A DNA stretch of 64,000 nt from positions 8,288,758 through 8,352,757 of the forward strand of contig JAKSZT010054335.1 in the NCBI GenBank assembly GCA_026826555.1, read 5' to 3'. Source of the stretch: Tolypeutes matacus. Taxonomy: Eukaryota; Chordata; Mammalia; Cingulata; Chlamyphoridae. The number at the start of each line of letters is the position of its first letter. Within the stretch, counting starts at the first letter, position 1. Under the pieces are notes generated by a model. The model was not told the DNA's origin. It worked only from the letters and a program-made list of their open reading frames with translations, and did no database searches. The position numbers and the translations under genes were made by a program. Below are positions 57,585-64,000 of this stretch, piece after piece.

Positions 57585-57795
57585 TCCCCCCTACCTCATG
57601 AGATTGTTGTGGTGAATAAACGAGGTTATCCACATAAAAAACGCTTGGAATATGTGGCCGGCATGTGAAGTAAGTTCTCAAGAAGTGCTGGTCGCTATTA
57701 ATAACACAAAACCCTCACTTCACAGATGCAGAAGCTGAGTCCCAAGATTACACAGTGAGTGGTAGATGTCACACGACAGCCCTGACTCCTGTCCC
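57585..57795. mobile_element. Two opposed MIR fragments
   Basis: 57585-57708 reads as plus MIR (TGAGATTGTTGTGGTGAATAAACG, AAACGCTTGGAATATG). 57710-57795 reads as minus MIR (CACTTCACAGATGCAGAAGCTGAG, AGATTACACAGTGAGTGG). Confidence 0.6.
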
Positions 57796-58519
57796 CGAGC
57801 CCCTGGGCTCTTCTCTCCTGGTTTTCCCTGTCCTGACCCCACTGCATTCGGGAATAACATCTTCACTGGGTAGCATGGCACATTTTAGGTGATCATATTG
57901 CTGGTTTGCCACTTATCTTTCACACAGTATTTCTACTGATTCCTTACTTTCAGGGATTTTCTTCTCTTAATGAATGAAACCTTTCTTTAAGCTTGTTCCA
58001 GTAGAATAATCCACAGGATTCTTTCATTTCCCTTTAGGTTCACATAGGAGTAGCAGCTTTAAAGCAGCTCCCCACCCCAGCTTATTAGCTCTGCGGTTCT
58101 GTATTATAAAACTTAGAGATTTCCATTTAAGTCAGAGAATCACCTGCTCTTTACCGAGGGCCATTAAAGCATTAAGAGGAAGGGTTCTTCGCAGGGCAGG
58201 ATGACTTTGCACTCTGCCGGGAGCAAAGCTGACTTCCCCTTGCTTTACGGAAACAAGCACCCTCCACATGCATGGAAGGCTCTGGGAATTCTGCATCCCG
58301 AGCTGGGGCAGGTGTGGTCCTGCAAAGCATGGGCTGCTCCTCCTCCCACAGGGACCACCAGCCCCGAGCCGGCCCCGAGGTGGCCTCCAGACCCATCTTC
58401 CTCTTGCACTTGTACTGCAGGTTCCTGCGTCAATGCTTTCTTGCTCGCATTCCTTGTCAGGTGCTGTAGCCGTTGGGCAGTTTGGTGTAATTATGAATTC
58501 CAAAAATATAACTGGATCA
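57796..58519. other. Intergenic, nothing recognised
   Basis: No gene or repeat that I can support. Confidence 0.4.
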
Positions 58520-58654
58520 TGCTTGTAAACTGATCTGTTAATTTGGGCATGATTAGGTTAGGATTAGGGCGTTGAGCCCCACCCCTTGGTGGGTGGGGAA
58601 TCGAGTATAAAAGGCATCGCAAAGAACAGAGCTGCAGCAGTTTTGAAGTTGGAG
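58520..58654 (+). repeat. LTR-like promoter segment, truncated by an L1
   Basis: CCCCACCCCTTGGTGGGTGGGG, then GAGTATAAAAGGCATCG (TATA box) and AGAACAGAGCTGCAGCAG, has the look of an LTR U3/R junction. The sequence is cut off at 58655 by the 3' end of a minus-strand L1. Confidence 0.45.
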
Positions 58655-61475
58655 TTATTATTTATTTATTTATTTATTTATTTAGTTTTAATTAATTTAT
58701 TTATTATTGTGGGTAAAAATCAAAATTTTCACAGTACATACCAATATTTGTAAAATTATTTATAAATATATATGCATATATGTGCATTTGCTTACAAAAT
58801 ATATTTTATATATTTTAAGAGGTGCTTAGATTACCTAAAATATTACACGGAACCCACTGGGATTCCCATGTTGCCCACCTCCCACACCTCCCACCACATC
58901 CCACACAAACATCTCCCACAAGTGTGGCCCACCACCCTCAATGGACTTACACATCCTGGGGCCTTGCCACCAACCATAGACCACAGTTCACATCGTAGAC
59001 CACACTCTCTCCCACTCAGTTCTGAATGGTGTGTGCTGATTTAAAATGGCCTACATCCATTGCCACAACGGCACTCAGGACAACCTCCAAATCCTGAAAA
59101 AGCCCCTGTATTTCAACTGCACATCCCCTCCCTGCACCGAAAGTGTCCAGTGGCCACTGGCTCCACCTCACTGTTATAATTTCTTCCATTGCTAGAATCA
59201 CCATATGTGAGCAAGAGAATACCATCAAGTCCACTCTAGTCCATAGTTCTTCCCCCAATCCTGAGGGGACTGGGATGGTGATGTCCACTCCACCTCCAAG
59301 TGAGAGAGGGCTTATATCCCATGGATATGGTGGGTGGGATGATCCTGCCTACAGATGCAGGCCCTCTCCATTCCCTGGGATGGCCGCTTCCCATCGTTGT
59401 CTCCTCGCCAGGTGACTTGGATGAGTCCATTGAGCTGTAGGGTAGGAGTTGCAGCTCTACCGAGATTCCAGGCACACCTGGCACATAGGTAGGCGGGAGG
59501 CTCCAGTCTCTGGAAGTATACCTACAAACTCCAGGATCACATATAGGTTTGAATAGAAGGGACTGATGGACCATGTGCAGGGAGGACTTATTTGAGTCTA
59601 ACTCTGTCACTCTCAGGAGCACAGATTCCAAAGTAGAGCCCACTGATAAGGTGTCAGTCTCTGGGGCTATCCCCCCTTATATAGGACCTGGGTGTCTCCA
59701 GAGCTCTCAGTAGCCCCTCTGTGTGGGGTGATATGCACTTTGATGTTCTATGAGCTTCTACTGAGGTGTGCGTAAGTGTTACCTCTGGATGACCTCCTGA
59801 CTCTCTTTGAAGTCTCTTAGCCACTTGAACTCATTTGTCTTTACCTTTTCCCCCTTTTATTCAAGGTCTTTTTCCAGTCGTGTTGCCAGTTGGCACTTGG
59901 TATTAATCCCTCGTTGCCAGGGGGGCTCATCCCTGGGAGTCATGTCCCACGTTGGGGGGAAGGTAATACATTCATATGCTGAGTTTGGCTTAGAGAGAGG
60001 CCACATTTGAGCAACAAGGAGGCTCTCAGGTGGCAACCCTTAGGCACCTCATAACAGTAGGCTAAGTTTCACTTACAAGAGCAAAGACTCATAAAGGTAG
60101 TCATCAATAAAAAGAACTCATCAGTGGGCCATCCTCTTTTGAAAGACTCTGTCCCTGCACTCAGAGGACTGTTGCTGCTCCCTTGGAGAATGTGGCAGAG
60201 CTCTCCAGGCTAGGAATTCAGATTCCCTCATTTATTGTGTGATTGTCCACCCACCGTGACCATGCCTCATCCTTTGATCTTTTGAACAATTTTGTGTATC
60301 TTTCATGTATATTCAGATGAACTTACTCCCATGAAGCCCCCCTCCCAGACACCCCCCACCAATAATCCCCTGCAGTACCCATTATAACCCTTCTGTGATC
60401 TAAATCTTCCATGAACTGTAGTCCATAAAATAATCAAATACACTTAATAGGAAAAAAGAAACAACAATGATAAGCTTACATGCAAGAGACAAACATAAGG
60501 AAACTCAGGAAAAAAAACAAAACAAAACAAAACAAAAAACCAAACAATCAAACAAAAAACAAAACAAAACAAAATATAATTAGCGGATTGGGACATTCAA
60601 AAAAATGGGGAAAAAAGCAAAAGAAATGCCTTAAAAAAATATTCATTTTTCCTTTTATCACTGTGTTATCGGATGTCCGGTGTGCCGTGACACCTTCCCC
60701 CTCTCAATCCCCATTGTCTCCCAAATTTTCATTTAATTTTCAAAGAAGTTTTAGGTCACAGCAAAGTCACACACGGAATACTAGAGACTCCCACATACCC
60801 AACCTCCCTCCCCCTTCCCCAGCCCATATTAAAACCTTTTTTTTAAAAAAATGGATGTTAGCATTGTTATAACTGTTATACAGATAGTAAAATATAGCAA
60901 CTAAACATTGTCAATGGTTTACAGTATAGTTTACAATTTAGACGGTACAGTTTAATAACTTTTGATGATATTTACCATGTCCTGTGTCCATTACTGTAAG
61001 GTAATGAAAAGCCTTTCCCATGACCACTAAATACCCCATTAGATCTTAACTCTTCCTTCCTCCCCACCCCCCTGGGGCATATGACACTCCCCTGTCTTGA
61101 CTCGTGGAATGTCAAGATTCATAGTTACATGCCCTGGGTATTTGAATCTGCCCTTCCTAATCTACCCACCTGTCAACCCTGCACCACCAAACCCAGTAAT
61201 ATCACTACCTATCTGTCCTATCCTTCAATATGCAACTATACTCTATCCCTTTACCATAGATTATGTCCATATGGGTGATAGCTCAGAGCCTGCTCTTCCC
61301 TTTCTCTCCCTTGTTAACCTATCTTTCAGACAATGGTTCTCAGAGACTGCTCCCTTTCCACAGTTCAGATCAGTGAGGTCATATACTGTTCATCCTTCAG
61401 TGCCTGGCTTGCTTCACTCAACATAAGGTCTTCAAGATTCATCCACGTTATTCCATGTGTTAGCACTTAATTCCT
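58655..61475 (-). mobile_element. L1 with unusually long 3' UTR
   Basis: At 61370-61470 the minus strand matches the carboxy-terminal end of L1 ORF2; compare the plus-strand CTTGCTTCACTCAACATAA shared with 61720-61738. Downstream on the minus strand it continues without an obvious join through 60700-61370 (L1 3' UTR-type text) and the 2-kb block 60660-58655 to a T-rich/(TTTA)n end equal to an A-rich tail. The 2-kb block recurs at 24261-26189. This implies a 3' UTR of about 2.7 kb. A composite of two elements is an alternative. Confidence 0.6.
58660..58690. repeat. (TTTA)n tetranucleotide repeat
   Basis: Seven or more TTTA units mark the A-rich 3' end of the minus-strand L1. Confidence 0.85.
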
Positions 61476-64000
61476 TCTTTTTTTTTTTTTAACTTTATTT
61501 TGTACATTTAATAATTGAAAACATAAGCAATTAAAAACTAAAAAGTAAACACAGATGAATAAATATATACATATCTCAATTAAATGTAATGGAAACATGT
61601 AAATTTTTTTTTGTTTTGTTTTTTGAGGGTTTTTTTTTGTATGTGAATCAAACAATATATTACACAATATATTTGGTTCATAGTAACGCATTCATACAGT
61701 ATTTGTCCTTTTGTGTCTGGCTTGCTTCACTCAACATAATGTCCTCCATGTTCATCCATGTTGCCATATGCTTTATGACTTCATTTCTTCTTACGGCTGC
61801 ATAATATTCCATCGTGTGACTAGACCACAGTTTGTTCATCCACTCATCTGTTGATGGACACCTGGGTTGTTTCCAACTTTTGGCAATGGTGAATAATGTG
61901 GCTATGAACATCGGTGTGTAGATGTCTGTTCGTGTCGCTGCTCTCAGTTCTTCTGGGTATATACCCAGTAGTGGTATTGGAGTGTCACGTGGCAAGTCTA
62001 TATTCAACTTCTTTAGGAACTGCCAAACAGTCCTCCACAGTGGCTGTACCATCCTGCATTCCCACCAACAGTGAAGAAGTGTTCCTGTCTCTCCACATCC
62101 TCTCCAACACTTGTAGTTCTCTGTCTTTTTAATAGTGGCCATTCTGATAGGTGTGAAATGATATCTCATTGTAGTTTTGATTTGCATTTCCCTAATCATG
62201 AGTGATGTTGAGCATTTCTTCATGTGTTTTTTTGCCATTTGTATTTCTTCTTTGGAGAAATGTCTATTCAAGTCTTTGGCCCATTTTTTAATTGGGTCAT
62301 TTGTCTTTTTATTGTTGAGTTGTAACATCTCTTTATATATCCTGGAATTTAAACCTTTATCAGATATGCAATTTCCAAGTAGTGTTTCCCATTGAGTTGG
62401 CTGCCTTTTCACCCTTCTGACAAAGTCCTGTGAGGTACAAAAGTGTTTAATTCTGAGGAGGTCCCATTTATCTGTTTTTTCTTTTGTTGCACGTGCTTTG
62501 GGTGTGAGGTCCAAGAAACCACCACCTACTACAAGGTCTTGAAGATATTTCCCTACATTTTCTTCTAGTAGTTTTATGGTCCTGGCTTTTATATTTAGAT
62601 CTTTGATCCATTTTGAGTTGATTCTTGTATAGGGGGTGAGATAGGGGTCCTCTTTCATTCTTTTGGTTATAGATATCCTGTTCTCCCAACACCGTTTGTT
62701 GAAGAGACTGTTTTTTCCCATCAGCGTGGGCTTGGTAGGTTTGTCAAAAACCAGTTGACTGTATAGGTGAGGGTTTATTTCTGGATTCTCAATTCTATTC
62801 CACTGATTGATATGTCTATCTTTATGCCAGTACCATGCTGTTTTGACCACTGTAGCTTTGTAATATGTTTCAAGGTCAGGCAGTGAAATTCCTCCCACAT
62901 TGCTCTTCTTTTTTAGAATACTTTTGGCTATTCGGGTGCACTTACCCTTCCAGATGAATTTGGTAATTGCCTTCTCTAATTCTGTAAAGTAAGCTGTTGG
63001 GATTTTGATTGGTATTGCATTGAATCTATAAATCAGTTTGGGCAAGATTGACATCTTTACGATATTTATTCTTCCAATCCATGAACATGGAAGGTCTTTC
63101 CATTTGTTTAGGTCTTTTTAAATTTCTTTTAGCATTGTTTCATAGTTTTCTGCATATAGGTCCTGTACTTCCTTGGTTAAATTAACTCCTAGGTATTTGA
63201 GTCTTTTTGTTGCTATTGAAAATGGAATTTTCTTCCTGATTTCCTCCTCAGATTGTTCAGTACTAGTATACAAAAACATTACTGATTTTTGCGAGTTGAT
63301 CTTATATCCTGCCACTTTGCTGAACTCATTTATTAGTTCAAGTAGCTTTGTTGTGGATACTTCAGGATTTTCTAAATACAGGATCATGTCATCCGCAAAC
63401 AGTGAGAGTTTTACTTCCTCTTTTCCTATTTGGACACCTTTAATTTTTTTGTCTTGTCTAATTGCCCTAGCTAGAACTTCTAGTACAATGGTGAATAACA
63501 ATGGTGACAGTGGGCATCCTTGTCTTGTTCCTGATCTTAGGGGGAAAGCTTTCAACCTTTCCCCATTGAGTATGATGTTGGCTGTGGGTTTTTCATATAT
63601 GCCTTTTATCATATTGAGGAATTTTCCTTTTATTCCTCTCTTTTGAAGTATTTTTTATCAAAAAAGGATGTTGGATTTTGTCGAATGCCTTTTCTGCATT
63701 TATTGAGATGATAATGTGTTTTTTTCCCTTCAACTTGTTTATGTGGTGTATTACATTGATTGATTTTCTTATGTTGAACCAGCCTTGCATAACAGAAATA
63801 AATCCCACTTGGTCGTGATGTATAAGTCTTTTGATATGCTGTTGGATTCGATTTGCAAGTATTTTGTTGAGAATTTTTGCATCTATGTTCATGAGAGAGA
63901 TTGGTCTGTAATTTTCTTTTCTTGTGGAATCTTTATCTGGCTTTGGTATTAGGGTGATGTTGGGTAAGAAAATGTGTCGGGTAATTTTCCCTCCTCTTCA
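61476..64000 (-). mobile_element. Young L1, 3' half, continuing off the right edge
   Basis: On the minus strand, ORF2 text enters at 64000 and ends at 61678. A short 3' UTR of about 190 bp follows, with a T-run (reverse poly-A) at 61479-61490. It is inserted into the ORF2 end of the older L1 at about 61475. The low number of disruptions suggests a recent insertion. The 5' end and the matching duplication lie outside the window. Confidence 0.85.
61678..63892 (-). pseudogene. L1 ORF2 (reverse transcriptase and C-terminal domain), lightly disrupted
   Basis: ORF2p nicks target DNA and reverse-transcribes L1 RNA. Three long pieces remain. 63892-63593 carries RT text ([17 protein letters not shown]). 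63612-63118 carries the RT catalytic FADD at about 63399-63388. 63054-61678 (458 codons) covers the rest to the stop, including the cysteine-rich motif [18 protein letters not shown] at about 62010-62065. The first two pieces are joined by a single frame change near 63640, and the second and third are separated by one in-frame nonsense codon at 63118. The copy is inactive but young. The endonuclease lies beyond the window edge. Confidence 0.85.

Overview
The window is vertebrate nuclear DNA from a placental mammal, almost certainly a xenarthran of the armadillo lineage (Dasypus-like). The diagnostic signal is about a dozen copies of a tRNA-derived SINE, with box A/box B-like cores and A-rich tails, many flanked by short target-site duplications. 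This matches what I know of the armadillo DAS-SINE family. Ancient mammal-wide repeats (MIR, L2, MER20, MaLR LTRs, L1M/HAL1) lie beside younger L1 copies. Nothing prokaryotic is present (no operons, CRISPR arrays or IS elements).

One protein-coding gene is supported: the first coding exon of WDR48 (UAF1) on the minus strand at 6256-6303. It encodes 16 residues and ends exactly at a GT splice donor. It lies in a CpG island (about 5755-6690) with ETS, CRE-like and YY1/TISU motifs. Positions 1-6255 are therefore WDR48 intron 1, and the rest of the gene lies off the left edge. Everything right of about 6.4 kb is upstream intergenic DNA. From human synteny the next gene would be SCN11A, but I see no exon of it here.

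Intron 1 (1-6255) holds the 5' part of a sense-oriented L1 with an ORF1 still open to the window edge, an LTR-like retroposon with a 20-bp duplication and a nested SINE, an L1M fragment and a MER20. From 6.7 to 18 kb there is a hAT element with a U1 snRNA retropseudogene inserted in it, L2, MIR, four SINE loci, a miniature LTR-LTR element and an unexplained 136-codon ORF. From 18.4 to 36 kb the window is retroelement-rich: two L1s with preserved 5' ends, a HAL1/L1 host interrupted by two later insertions, an ERV-L pol remnant, an LTR pair and a solo LTR with a perfect 5-bp duplication. From 36 to 47 kb there are SINE clusters, MaLR LTRs and an old plus-strand L1M split by an MLT1-like LTR. From 47 to 58.5 kb the sequence is GC-richer, dominated by L2 and MIR, with one dimeric SINE. 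From 58.6 kb to the end an older L1 with a very long 3' UTR is interrupted by a younger L1 that continues past the right edge.

The most noteworthy observations are the TISU start of WDR48, the U1 retropseudogene nested in a transposon, dimeric SINEs bounded by single duplications, the LTR-LTR miniature element, and an L1 lineage that appears to carry a roughly 2.7-kb 3' UTR. All family names are assigned by eye, without database searches.
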